From: Bacteroidales bacterium
GTDB lineage: Bacteria; Bacteroidota; Bacteroidia; Bacteroidales; UBA932
NCBI GenBank assembly: GCA_017615135.1
Contig: JAGAAU010000191.1
Coordinates: 1 to 17,416 of the forward strand
Direction: 5' to 3'
DNA length: 17,416 bases
Positions within the stretch are counted from its first letter, which is position 1. The number at the start of each line of letters is the position of its first letter. Below, one piece after another: positions 1 to 7,144 of the stretch. A program made the position numbers and the translations under genes. Under the pieces are notes generated by a model, which had not been told where the DNA came from, searched no databases, and was given only the letters and a program-made list of their open reading frames with translations.

Positions 1-840
1 CGGGCGTTCCTGAAAGTTCAGGACGGGTGCAACAACTACTGCGCATACTGCACGGTTCCCTACGCCCGGGGAGAGAGCAGGAATCTGCCGGTATGCGAGC
101 TGCGCAGGCAGGCGGAGCAGATAGCCGCAGCCTCCTTCAGGGAAATAGTGCTGACCGGGGTGAATACGGGAGACTTTGGCCGAAGCACCGGCGAGAGCTT
201 TCTCTCTCTCCTTCAAAGCCTGAACGAAGTTGAAGGGATAGAGCGCTACCGCATTTCCTCCATAGAGCCCAACCTGCTTTCTGAAGAGATTATAGACTGG
301 ATTGCCTCAGGCACAAAATTCCAGCCCCATTTCCACATTCCGCTGCAGGCGGGAACCGATTATCTGCTGAAAAGGATGGGGCGCCGCTACGACACCGCCT
401 TTTTCGCTTCCCGTCTGGAATATATTCGTGAACGTATGGAAACGCCCGGCCGTCCAAAGGTATTCTTTGGGTTAGACGTCATGGCAGGTCTCCCTGGGGA
501 AACTCCGCAGCTCTTCGAGGAAGGATTAAGATTCATAGAAAGCCTCAGACCGGCCTTCATACACGTTTTCCCCTATTCTCAGAGGCCGGGGACGCCGGCC
601 GCCGCCATGAGCGGGCAGGCAAGCCCGGAAGAAAAGGCAGAAAGGGTTGCCAGGCTGGAAGAACTTTGCTCAAAACTGCATTCCGACTTTGTGGAAGGAC
701 AGCGAGGAACCGTAGCCAGGGTACTTTTCGAATCCAGGGAGAAAGGCGGCATGATGGGCGGATACAGCGAGAATTACATCAGGGTACTCAGGCCCTGGGA
801 CGCCGACCTTGTAGGTAAAATAAAAGAAGTTGTCTTATGA
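1..840 (+). CDS. mtaB: tRNA methylthiotransferase, MiaB/MtaB family (5' end missing)
   Basis: This is the C-terminal 279 residues of a radical-SAM methylthiotransferase; the reading frame is open from base 1, so the gene begins before the window. The radical-SAM cysteine motif CxxxCxxC (fragment residues 10, 14, 17) follows a KVQDGCNNYC context typical of the MiaB/RimO/MtaB group. The end of the protein (GTVARVLFES onwards) fits a TRAM RNA-binding domain. The missing part would be the N-terminal methylthiotransferase domain with its second iron-sulfur cluster, since whole family members run to about 430-450 residues. MtaB converts t6A to ms2t6A at tRNA position 37; I prefer it over MiaB on overall feel of the motifs, so the subfamily is less certain than the family. 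The stop codon overlaps the next start as ATGA (837-840), so the two genes are probably translated together. Confidence 0.88.
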   Translation, partial: RAFLKVQDGCNNYCAYCTVPYARGESRNLPVCELRRQAEQIAAASFREIVLTGVNTGDFGRSTGESFLSLLQSLNEVEGIERYRISSIEPNLLSEEIIDWIASGTKFQPHFHIPLQAGTDYLLKRMGRRYDTAFFASRLEYIRERMETPGRPKVFFGLDVMAGLPGETPQLFEEGLRFIESLRPAFIHVFPYSQRPGTPAAAMSGQASPEEKAERVARLEELCSKLHSDFVEGQRGTVARVLFESREKGGMMGGYSENYIRVLRPWDADLVGKIKEVVL

Positions 841-1724
841 ACGGATGCCGGCTCACATTCCTAGGCACAGGGACCTCGCAGGGTATTCCCGTAGTGGGAT
901 GCGACTGTATGGTGTGCAACTCCCCCGATCCGCACGACAGACGCCTGCGCGCTTCTGCCTTCGTGGAATATGGAGGCAAAAACATACTGGTAGACTGCGG
1001 GCCTGATTTCCGCACCCAGATGCTGCGTGCGGGAATCAAGAAGCTCGATGCAATCCTGCTCACCCACGCGCACATGGACCACATCGGAGGGCTCGACGAC
1101 ACCCGCGCCCTGCAGTGGGGCCGGGGCTGGGAGCCCCATATCTGGTGTGAACAGAGGGTGCTGGATGCCCTGAAAAAGCATTTCTACTATGCCTTCTCAG
1201 ACCAGCTCTACCCCGGGGTAGCCACCTGGCACTTCCATATAATAGACGACAAACCCTTCAGCATAGACGGAGTTGAAATCGTTCCCATCCGGGTGATGCA
1301 CGGCAAACTGCCCATCCTGGGCTTCCGTTTCGGCAATACCGCCTACATCACCGACATGAGTTCGATTGAAAGTAGCGAAGAGGAAAAATTGAAAGGACTG
1401 GATGCAATTACCGTAAACTGCGTGCTCCAAGTCCCCCATCACTCCCATTTTTCCCTTCCCCAGGCAGTGGAATTCGCCCAGAGAATCGGCGCGCGGGAAA
1501 GTTATCTCACCCACCTTTCCCACTACCTGCCGGAGCACAAAAAAATGGAGAGGCTGCTGCCTCCCCATATTCATCCTGCTTATGACGGACTCACCATCAA
1601 TTGCGGTCGTCCGGAGAAACGATGCCCCTGTAATTGGAAGAGATTTCTTGATAGGACTCGAGCGTACCTACGTCGTAACGACGCCCCGGCATTAACATGG
1701 CATGAACCGGAACCTGGGCACTGA
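837..1724 (+). CDS. PhnP-like metallo-beta-lactamase-fold hydrolase
   Basis: The protein opens with FLGTGTSQGIPVVGC, the start typical of the PhnP-like branch of the metallo-beta-lactamase fold, which contains cyclic-phosphodiesterase-type enzymes. Cys22, Cys24 and Cys27 resemble the extra structural zinc site of PhnP. The metal motif HxHxDH is at residues 77-82, with later histidines (HGKLP, HHSHF, LTHLSHY) that can complete a two-metal site. A phosphodiesterase role is likely by family; the true substrate is unknown. There is no phn cluster here, so carbon-phosphorus lyase function is not implied. The recognisable fold ends near residue 254 (YDGLTI). The remaining about 40 residues, rich in Arg and Cys, lie entirely in the antisense overlap with the convergent nucleotidyltransferase gene and look like an added tail. 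It is coupled to the upstream methylthiotransferase gene by ATGA. Confidence 0.88.
   Translation: MNGCRLTFLGTGTSQGIPVVGCDCMVCNSPDPHDRRLRASAFVEYGGKNILVDCGPDFRTQMLRAGIKKLDAILLTHAHMDHIGGLDDTRALQWGRGWEPHIWCEQRVLDALKKHFYYAFSDQLYPGVATWHFHIIDDKPFSIDGVEIVPIRVMHGKLPILGFRFGNTAYITDMSSIESSEEEKLKGLDAITVNCVLQVPHHSHFSLPQAVEFAQRIGARESYLTHLSHYLPEHKKMERLLPPHIHPAYDGLTINCGRPEKRCPCNWKRFLDRTRAYLRRNDAPALTWHEPEPGH
1597..1724. other. Convergent 3' coding overlap, no separate terminator
   Basis: The last 42 codons of the + strand hydrolase gene and of the - strand nucleotidyltransferase gene occupy the same 128 bases. The nucleotidyltransferase side carries a family-like motif (PGRRYDVGTLESYQ), whereas the hydrolase side is an atypical tail, so the minus-strand reading appears to be the conserved one. 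There is no intergenic space for a bidirectional terminator. The only inverted repeat seen here is a 5-base stem (1671-1683) without a T tract. Confidence 0.7.
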
Positions 1725-2349
1725 GCCAGGCGGCAAAGCTTCCGGGAGCATCCGTTCCGCAACCAGCTATAATGCCCTTTCCTATCAGGCGCACGTCTGA
1801 AGCCGTATAGTAGTAGAACGGCGGACAGCACCAATGTGCGCGAGGTTCCGCAGGTTTTTCCTCCATTGAAATTATGCGGTCGTGGGAATCCGTTTCCACC
1901 ACGGCACATTTTGTGAGTTTTTCCTTCGAAGGCTCGAAATAGCGCATCAGACAGGAAGTCCGAACCGAACGGGCATATTCCACGAAACGGTTAAGGCTGA
2001 AATCCAGCACATTGTCTCCGGCTATGATGAGAAGGTCTTCGTCCAGCGCGTTCTTCTCCACTGCCAGCTGAATATCCTTCACCGCCCCCAGACGGGTTTC
2101 GTTAGTTGTTGTTCCGTCGTCTACTACTTCAACCGGCACTTCCTTCGTTTGCGCCCATTTACTGAAATGGCCGGCAAACTTATGGTTGGAAACTACAATG
2201 AATCCGTCCACAACCCCACCGGAGGCGATATCGTCTACCAGCCAGTCCAGAATAGTCTTTCCACCTACCTCAAGCAGCGGTTTCGGGAAATTCTCAGTCA
2301 ACGGATAGAGGCGGGTGGCATAACCCGCAGCAAGTATAAGGCATTTCAT
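1597..2349 (-). CDS. Sugar-1-phosphate nucleotidyltransferase
   Basis: This 250-residue protein is a single-domain NTP_transferase enzyme that would join a sugar-1-phosphate to an NTP to give an NDP-sugar plus pyrophosphate in the cytoplasm. The N-terminus holds the nucleotide-binding motif AAGYATRLYPLT, followed by FPKPLLEVGG, whose Lys binds the phosphate. The metal-binding Asp is in IIAGDN at about residues 113-118, and PGRRYDVGTLESYQ lies near the end. Its length matches short sugar nucleotidyltransferases and leaves no room for an acyltransferase domain as in GlmU. It starts 3 bases after the stop of the galactokinase-family gene, so the pair probably work in sequence: kinase first, then nucleotidyl transfer. 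The sugar and nucleotide cannot be read from the sequence; UDP-galacturonate or UDP-galactose are candidates from the neighbour. It is the last gene of the operon and its 3' end overlaps the convergent hydrolase. Confidence 0.88.
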   Translation of the reverse strand: MKCLILAAGYATRLYPLTENFPKPLLEVGGKTILDWLVDDIASGGVVDGFIVVSNHKFAGHFSKWAQTKEVPVEVVDDGTTTNETRLGAVKDIQLAVEKNALDEDLLIIAGDNVLDFSLNRFVEYARSVRTSCLMRYFEPSKEKLTKCAVVETDSHDRIISMEEKPAEPRAHWCCPPFYYYTASDVRLIGKGIIAGCGTDAPGSFAAWLSAQVPVHAMLMPGRRYDVGTLESYQEISSNYRGIVSPDDRN

Positions 2350-2352
2350 GGC

Positions 2353-3528
2353 TTACTCGAAATCAACTCCGTCAGCACTGTCGCAGACATAATCTGAATA
2401 CTTTCCCTCCAAAGCCGGGAAGGCGGCAAGATAGGCGTCGCGCACAGTCCGGAGGATACTCTCCTCATAGGCAGGATCTATCAGGGCCATGCAGCAGCCC
2501 TTGAAGCCGGCTCCGCTGAAGCGTCCGCCATAGATTCCGTCTGTGCGGCACATAATCTCGTAGAGGGTTTTCAACTCATCGGACCCGGTTTCCCAGTTGT
2601 ATACAGACGAATGGCCACTCTCGAATATCAGCTTGCCAAAGCGCTCTATGTCTCCCCTGCGCCAGGCTTCAGCGCCTTCAACCACGCGGGCATACTCCGA
2701 ATAGAAATGCTCTGCCCGCCTGCGCCAGGGCTCCGGCAGCCGGTTCTTATATTGCTCATAAACCTCAACCGGAACGTCGCGGGCAAAAGTCTCCGCAAAC
2801 TTTCCGTATTCCATCCCCGAAAGGGCCTTGAGGGCATAGGCCGCACTGCGCACCTCGTCTACGCGCATATTGAACTTGCTGCCTACCAGGTTGCGCTCTA
2901 CGCCGCTGAAGAAAACGGCTATCCTGTAAGGTTTGCAGGCAGGGTTTTCAGGTATCAGCTCATAGCTGTCGTCCAGGGTATCCAGATAGAGCAGATGTCC
3001 CTTGCGGGAGAAAATCTCACAGCTCTGGTCGAGTTTACCGGAAGACACCCCGACATACTTGTTTTCTGCAGCCACCGCCATCTGAATCACTTCCAGGTTT
3101 GAAGGATGCAGGTTATTCGCCCGGCAGAGCGCTGAAAGGAAGGCGATGGTAACGGCGGCCGACGATGAAAGCCCGCCTATGGGCAGGGAACCTTCAATTA
3201 CGCCGGAAATGCCAACCTGAAGGGGATATCTGGCAGCCAGTTCGAGGGTAGCCCCGCGCAGATAATCCGCCCAGTCGTTCTCCTTCACGGAACTTACTCC
3301 GCTGATATGCCACTGCGCCCGTTTGCTGAACTGAAGGGAGGTCATCTCCACAACCCCGTTACGCTTCACAGACCAGGCGATGGTTATTCCCTTATCCAGG
3401 GCAAGACCGGTAATGCGGCCGTGCTGATGGTCGGAATGGGCCCCGATGGGACATACCCTGTACGGGCAGAACGCCGTAGCTTCCGGATCCCTGTGATAAA
3501 TACTGCTGAAAGTCTGAATGCAATCCAT
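2353..3528 (-). CDS. Galactokinase-family (GHMP) sugar kinase, possible galacturonokinase
   Basis: This 391-residue GHMP kinase has all three family motifs. The sugar-binding motif is at residues 22-37 (PYRVCPIGAHSDHQHG), the phosphate loop GSLPIGGLSSSAA at 113-125, and SGAGFKGCC near the C-terminus. The likely catalytic Asp is D167 in GKLDQ. It would phosphorylate a sugar at C1 using ATP. In ordinary galactokinases the first motif reads G-R-x-N-L-I-G-E-H-x-D-Y; here the Glu that contacts the sugar is Ala30, Asn is Cys26 and Tyr is His34. From memory, plant galacturonokinases share the PYRICPLGAH form with this Ala, so galacturonate is a reasonable substrate guess. Automated annotation would probably say galactokinase. 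The gene follows the initiating transferase gene by 12 bases and is followed after 3 bases by a nucleotidyltransferase gene, fitting sugar salvage into an NDP-sugar. Confidence 0.85.
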   Translation of the reverse strand: MDCIQTFSSIYHRDPEATAFCPYRVCPIGAHSDHQHGRITGLALDKGITIAWSVKRNGVVEMTSLQFSKRAQWHISGVSSVKENDWADYLRGATLELAARYPLQVGISGVIEGSLPIGGLSSSAAVTIAFLSALCRANNLHPSNLEVIQMAVAAENKYVGVSSGKLDQSCEIFSRKGHLLYLDTLDDSYELIPENPACKPYRIAVFFSGVERNLVGSKFNMRVDEVRSAAYALKALSGMEYGKFAETFARDVPVEVYEQYKNRLPEPWRRRAEHFYSEYARVVEGAEAWRRGDIERFGKLIFESGHSSVYNWETGSDELKTLYEIMCRTDGIYGGRFSGAGFKGCCMALIDPAYEESILRTVRDAYLAAFPALEGKYSDYVCDSADGVDFE

Positions 3529-3540
3529 ATAGACCGATTA
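3529..3540 (-). promoter_or_regulatory. Short leader before the sugar kinase start
   Basis: Only 12 bases separate the initiating-transferase stop from the kinase ATG. The transferase ends in two in-frame stop codons (TAATAA), and the leader then runs TCGGTCTAT into ATG. No purine-rich Shine-Dalgarno box is visible, which is normal in Bacteroidota. There is no room for a promoter, so kinase expression depends on readthrough from upstream, or on a promoter inside the transferase gene that I cannot see. Confidence 0.5.
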
Positions 3541-4941
3541 TTAATAAGCCTGCGAATCCCCTTTGAAGATTTGGAAAATAGTCATGAAAAATATCTTTAT
3601 GTCAAGCATGGGAGACCAGTGCTCTATATACCATATATCTTTACGAACCCTGTCCGCCATTTTGTCCACTGTCTTGGTCTCTCCGCGCGCGCCGTTCACC
3701 TGAGCCCATCCGGTAAGCCCCGGGCGCACCATATGGCGCACCAGGTACTCGTCCACCAGCTTGGAATAGGTCTCGGTGTGAAGTATCATATGCGGACGCG
3801 GACCTATCAGGGACATATCTCCTTTGAAAACATTTATGAACTGAGGCAGCTCGTCTATGCTGGAACGCCTGAGGAAATTGCCGAAAGCGGTTTTGCGGGG
3901 GTCGTCCTCGGTGGCCTGCAGGCGGTCTGCATCCACATTGGGTTTCATCGAACGGAACTTAAGCATAGTGAACGGCTTGGCCTTATAACCGGACCGCTGC
4001 TGACGGAAGAGTATGGGCCCGGGAGACGTGATGGTAGTGCCTATCGCCACGAACAGCCATACGAAGGGATAAATTGTAACCAGCACAAACGAAGAGAACA
4101 GAATGTCGAAAAGCCGTTTGATAAAACTGTTCATGGGGTCTGCCAGCGGCTCGTCCCAGAGCTTCATGACCGTAACGCCTCCCAGCTCGGAATAATTGAG
4201 CTTGCGCTTCAGGTAACCTTCCATATTGGGCACATAATAGAAGGTAATGAAACTGTTTTCGCACTCCCGTATGAGGCTGTTTACATAATCGGGATGGAGG
4301 GCAGGATTGACGCTGCAATATACTTCGTGCAGTTTGTTCCCTTCCTTTATGTAAGGCAGTACGTCCTGAAGGCTGCCAAGCCTGGGGCCCGCAGACTCCT
4401 CTTCAGCTTCGTCATTGAAGAAACCCAGGAACTTGTAGTCTCCCTGCTGATCGAGTTCCGCAGCAAGTTTCCGTGCGTTGACTCCGCCTCCCACTACAAC
4501 GGCGTGAACCTTATTGCGGCCCATGCTGCGTGCCTTGCTTATTATCAGCCTTACTATAAGATGGAAACAAGTGATTAGCGCCGTGGCCAATATCCCTTCC
4601 TGCAAATATAACTTTCCGGCAAAGGAAGAGAACATTACCTCTGTGGTGAAGGAGAAAATTGCGATGGTCGTTAAAGTCTGGAGAAAGGCATTGGCCAGGA
4701 TTTCACGCACAAGCACCCTCCTTTCATATAGTTTTACCGGGAAGATTACCATGGCAAAGAGGAAGGCAACTATCAGGAAATACAGGGTTCTCGGACGGGT
4801 CATAACCAGATCTTCCGCTACAGTAAAGCGGAAAATGCTTATAATCCATTCAAAGACAAGTATATGTATCACCAGATCCGCGACCATCACCGGCACGGAA
4901 TAGAACCAGAATTCTTTTGCGCTGAATGTTTTAGAGTTCAT
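3541..4941 (-). CDS. Undecaprenyl-phosphate sugar-1-phosphate transferase (WbaP/WcaJ type)
   Basis: This 466-residue membrane enzyme would start the glycan repeat unit by moving a sugar-1-phosphate from an NDP-sugar to undecaprenyl phosphate on the inner face of the cytoplasmic membrane. The first about 135 residues contain four hydrophobic segments. A cytoplasmic Rossmann-like part (AVVVGGGVNARKLAAEL) follows, then a fifth membrane segment (FDILFSSFVLVTIYPFVWL) and the bacterial sugar transferase domain. That domain shows FRQQRSGYKAKPFTMLKFRS, the catalytic DE in SIDELPQF, GPRPHM, and RPGLTGWAQVNGARGE. This is the long polyisoprenyl-phosphate hexose-1-phosphate transferase architecture. Glucose- or galactose-1-phosphate is usual for the type, but the donor cannot be read from the sequence. 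Its start overlaps the Wzi-like gene stop by four bases (ATGA). It lies late in the operon, after all the glycosyltransferases. Confidence 0.93.
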   Translation of the reverse strand: MNSKTFSAKEFWFYSVPVMVADLVIHILVFEWIISIFRFTVAEDLVMTRPRTLYFLIVAFLFAMVIFPVKLYERRVLVREILANAFLQTLTTIAIFSFTTEVMFSSFAGKLYLQEGILATALITCFHLIVRLIISKARSMGRNKVHAVVVGGGVNARKLAAELDQQGDYKFLGFFNDEAEEESAGPRLGSLQDVLPYIKEGNKLHEVYCSVNPALHPDYVNSLIRECENSFITFYYVPNMEGYLKRKLNYSELGGVTVMKLWDEPLADPMNSFIKRLFDILFSSFVLVTIYPFVWLFVAIGTTITSPGPILFRQQRSGYKAKPFTMLKFRSMKPNVDADRLQATEDDPRKTAFGNFLRRSSIDELPQFINVFKGDMSLIGPRPHMILHTETYSKLVDEYLVRHMVRPGLTGWAQVNGARGETKTVDKMADRVRKDIWYIEHWSPMLDIKIFFMTIFQIFKGDSQAY

Positions 4942-6407
4942 TTCTTATGAAAAGTTGGCCACTTGGTTTCCAATGTATAAGACAGACCCACGGTACAGCC
5001 GAAGCCGGAAGTGAGAATCTTGCCGTAATCGTAATATATGCCCGGCATAATGCGGAGCCGCCCCTTCAAAAGCGGTATAACAGCCGTGAAGGCTGAACAG
5101 AACTGACCATAGCCCGACCAATCTCCATCGAAGGTTTCTACGGGACGATGCTTGCGCGGAACGCCATAATTCTGAGACCAGGTAAGCATCAGTTTATACG
5201 GCACTTTGCGGAAGAGCAGCCCTGAAACAGCCACATGATGGGCGATGATTTTATTGTTTTCTACCCCGAGGGTAACCGTGTTGCGGTTCCAGCTTCCTGC
5301 ACGGGTACCGGCGGGAGTCATCAGCGGCAATCCGGCCGTCCTGCCCCAGAAAGTCCAACCGGACTTGTATTCTTCGTGATTGAAATAATCGTCTTCCCCG
5401 CCCAGGACTATGTATCCGTACCAGGGATGCGACGGATCCTGGGAGGCCATCTCCTCTTCGGTTGCCGGACGCTCGTGCAGAGGGCCGGACTGGTTCATCG
5501 TGTAGATGAACTCATAAACCACGTCGCTAACCCAGCGGTCCTTGCGGTCGAAAGAGAAACTCAGGGTATTCACCCCGTCCGGGAAGTTCACGAAACGCAT
5601 TCCGGACTTGTCTTCATAGGGGATTTCGTGCGCGACACTTATCTTCCAGCCGTTTCCTTTGTAATTCAGGCGTATCAGTTCCGCACCGCGCTGGTCTCCA
5701 AGCACATTTATCTGATCGCTCAGAGAACCGGACGAAGATGCCTTCATTCCAAAGCACATACGGAAATAATCTGCGAATGAACTCGGCATACGGCCATATT
5801 TCGGATCTGTTCCGGCCCACATGGCATAGTGGTCTATGCGAAGATCCAGGCTGAAACGCCAGACATTCAGCTTAAGGCCCAGTTGCATGTTATGCACCCA
5901 TGGATACTCTACATAGCGGGTATCTATGGCACAGTAATCTCCCCAGTGGCCATACAACTGAAGGATGTCTTTGGTGCCGGGTATGCTCCAGGGTTCCAGA
6001 CGAAGGGTATATCCCGGAACAGTGCGCGCGTTGCCGCTCCAGCAAAGCCGGCCCGCCGTTGTGGAAAGGCTGCCAAGCACAGAATCGGATGCCATATAAT
6101 CCTGCTCCGTATGTTTCATCCCAAGATCCAGGGCAAGCACCTTCCAGCGAATACCGGCATACAGTTCATCCGGGATAGGCTGGAAGATATCGGAGCCGTC
6201 TATTCGCGCAGCTACCGACGCTCCCCAGCGGAACTGAACTTTCCGGGATTCATCGAATCCCATGTGAGCGTTCGCCATCATCATCATTCCGTTGCTTTCT
6301 GGCATAAGGCCGAAACTGTTTGCCGTAGCCCAGAACGGAGTGCTCCCTCCGGTTCCGAAGGCACCCAGAAGCATAAATGAAGACACTATGTCGGCCAGTA
6401 TTGTCAT
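4938..6407 (-). CDS. Capsule assembly protein, Wzi family (outer-membrane beta-barrel)
   Basis: This 489-residue protein matches the Bacteroidota Wzi-like group. TPFWATANSFGLMP near the N-terminus is the family's characteristic opening, and the rest alternates short polar turns with aromatic-rich strands as expected of an outer-membrane barrel (for example GNGWKISVAHEIPYEDKSG and LMLTWSQNYGVPRKHRP). Wzi in Enterobacteria is an outer-membrane lectin that helps hold capsule at the surface; the same role is inferred here. The N-terminus is unusual: only about 22 residues precede the TPFW motif, and this stretch is hydrophobic but has no positive charge, so the signal peptide is weak. No longer version exists, because an in-frame TGA lies two codons upstream of the ATG. 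The start overlaps the previous stop by one base (TAATG), and the stop overlaps the next start by four, so it is translated as part of the operon. Confidence 0.87.
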   Translation of the reverse strand: MTILADIVSSFMLLGAFGTGGSTPFWATANSFGLMPESNGMMMMANAHMGFDESRKVQFRWGASVAARIDGSDIFQPIPDELYAGIRWKVLALDLGMKHTEQDYMASDSVLGSLSTTAGRLCWSGNARTVPGYTLRLEPWSIPGTKDILQLYGHWGDYCAIDTRYVEYPWVHNMQLGLKLNVWRFSLDLRIDHYAMWAGTDPKYGRMPSSFADYFRMCFGMKASSSGSLSDQINVLGDQRGAELIRLNYKGNGWKISVAHEIPYEDKSGMRFVNFPDGVNTLSFSFDRKDRWVSDVVYEFIYTMNQSGPLHERPATEEEMASQDPSHPWYGYIVLGGEDDYFNHEEYKSGWTFWGRTAGLPLMTPAGTRAGSWNRNTVTLGVENNKIIAHHVAVSGLLFRKVPYKLMLTWSQNYGVPRKHRPVETFDGDWSGYGQFCSAFTAVIPLLKGRLRIMPGIYYDYGKILTSGFGCTVGLSYTLETKWPTFHKK

Positions 6408-7144
6408 TAATCAGCAGGATTCGGGTGAGTAATTTCGGAAATAATATTCCAGAGGAATTTCATATTGCCAACTATATACCTCCTCCACATGCGGCGGGGC
6501 TCCTTCAATAATCTATAAAGCCATTCCAACCCAGCTTTCTGCATCCATTCCGGAGCCCTGGACACGGTGCCGGCATAGAAATCGAACACGGCGCCTATGG
6601 TTCCGCAATGGCAGTGAACGTCAAGGTCTTTCCAATGCAAGAAGGCCCACTTCTCCTGTTTAGGGGCTGTCATACCTATCCACAGGAGGTCGGGATCGGC
6701 CGAGTTGACGGCCTGTATCATAGCCTGATTGTCTTCATCCGAGAATTCAGGTTTATAAGGCGGAGAATAGGATTCAACTACTATAGCCGGGTAATCCACG
6801 GCGCACCGCTCCTTTATCCTGGAAAGGACAGCCTCGCTGCTGCCCAGAAAAAAGCAGGTTCCTCCCCTCTCATTCAGCCGTTCCATCTCGAAAATAAACA
6901 GGTCCCAGCCGGCAATCCGCTCTTCAGGGCGGCCGACAGCCTTAAGCAGATTGCAGGCCTTTACTATGCTCATCCCGTCCGGAACGAGGTAATCGCCCTT
7001 CTGCAGAGCCTCTGCGAAAGCTTCGTCGTTGCGTGCAGTATTATAGGAATGCGCGTTTATGGTATTGATCAGCACCTTGCCGGCCGGAATGGTCGCCAGC
7101 GCCCCCATAGACTCGACTATTTTAAGTGTCCTGAGTGAAATCAT
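6407..7144 (-). CDS. WecG/TagA/CpsF-family glycosyltransferase (GT26)
   Basis: This protein of about 245 residues fits the GT26 family. It has the early LINTINAHSYNTA segment, the VPDGMSIVKA motif around residue 55 containing the conserved Asp, and LWIGMTAPKQEKWAF followed by GAVFDFYAGTVSRAPEWMQ and GLEWLYRLLKEPRRMWRR. Family members add a sugar such as ManNAc, ManNAcA or glucose to a polyprenyl-diphosphate-linked first sugar at the membrane surface, so this enzyme probably adds an early residue of the repeat unit. The donor cannot be deduced. Two ATG codons are available, at 7150 and 7144. I chose 7144 because it makes the ATGA four-base overlap seen at many other junctions in this operon; the 7150 start would add only Met-His. 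The stop TAA overlaps the Wzi-like start by one base. Confidence 0.9.
   Translation of the reverse strand: MISLRTLKIVESMGALATIPAGKVLINTINAHSYNTARNDEAFAEALQKGDYLVPDGMSIVKACNLLKAVGRPEERIAGWDLFIFEMERLNERGGTCFFLGSSEAVLSRIKERCAVDYPAIVVESYSPPYKPEFSDEDNQAMIQAVNSADPDLLWIGMTAPKQEKWAFLHWKDLDVHCHCGTIGAVFDFYAGTVSRAPEWMQKAGLEWLYRLLKEPRRMWRRYIVGNMKFLWNIISEITHPNPAD

Noticed and set aside
837..1574. Minus-strand frames opposite the methylthiotransferase/hydrolase pair (788-1102, 861-1181, 1197-1574)
   Set aside because: They are antisense to the metal-binding coding sequence of the hydrolase and lack any motif.
1671..1683. Inverted repeat CGTCG-TAA-CGACG as a possible terminator for the convergent genes
   Set aside because: The stem is only 5 bases, has no T tract on either strand, and sits inside the conserved RRYDVGT codons of the nucleotidyltransferase.
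3307..4578. Open frame of 423 codons on the + strand, antisense to the sugar kinase and initiating transferase genes
   Set aside because: It runs across the junction of two well-supported opposite-strand genes, shows no domain or motif, and its composition looks like a reverse-complement shadow.
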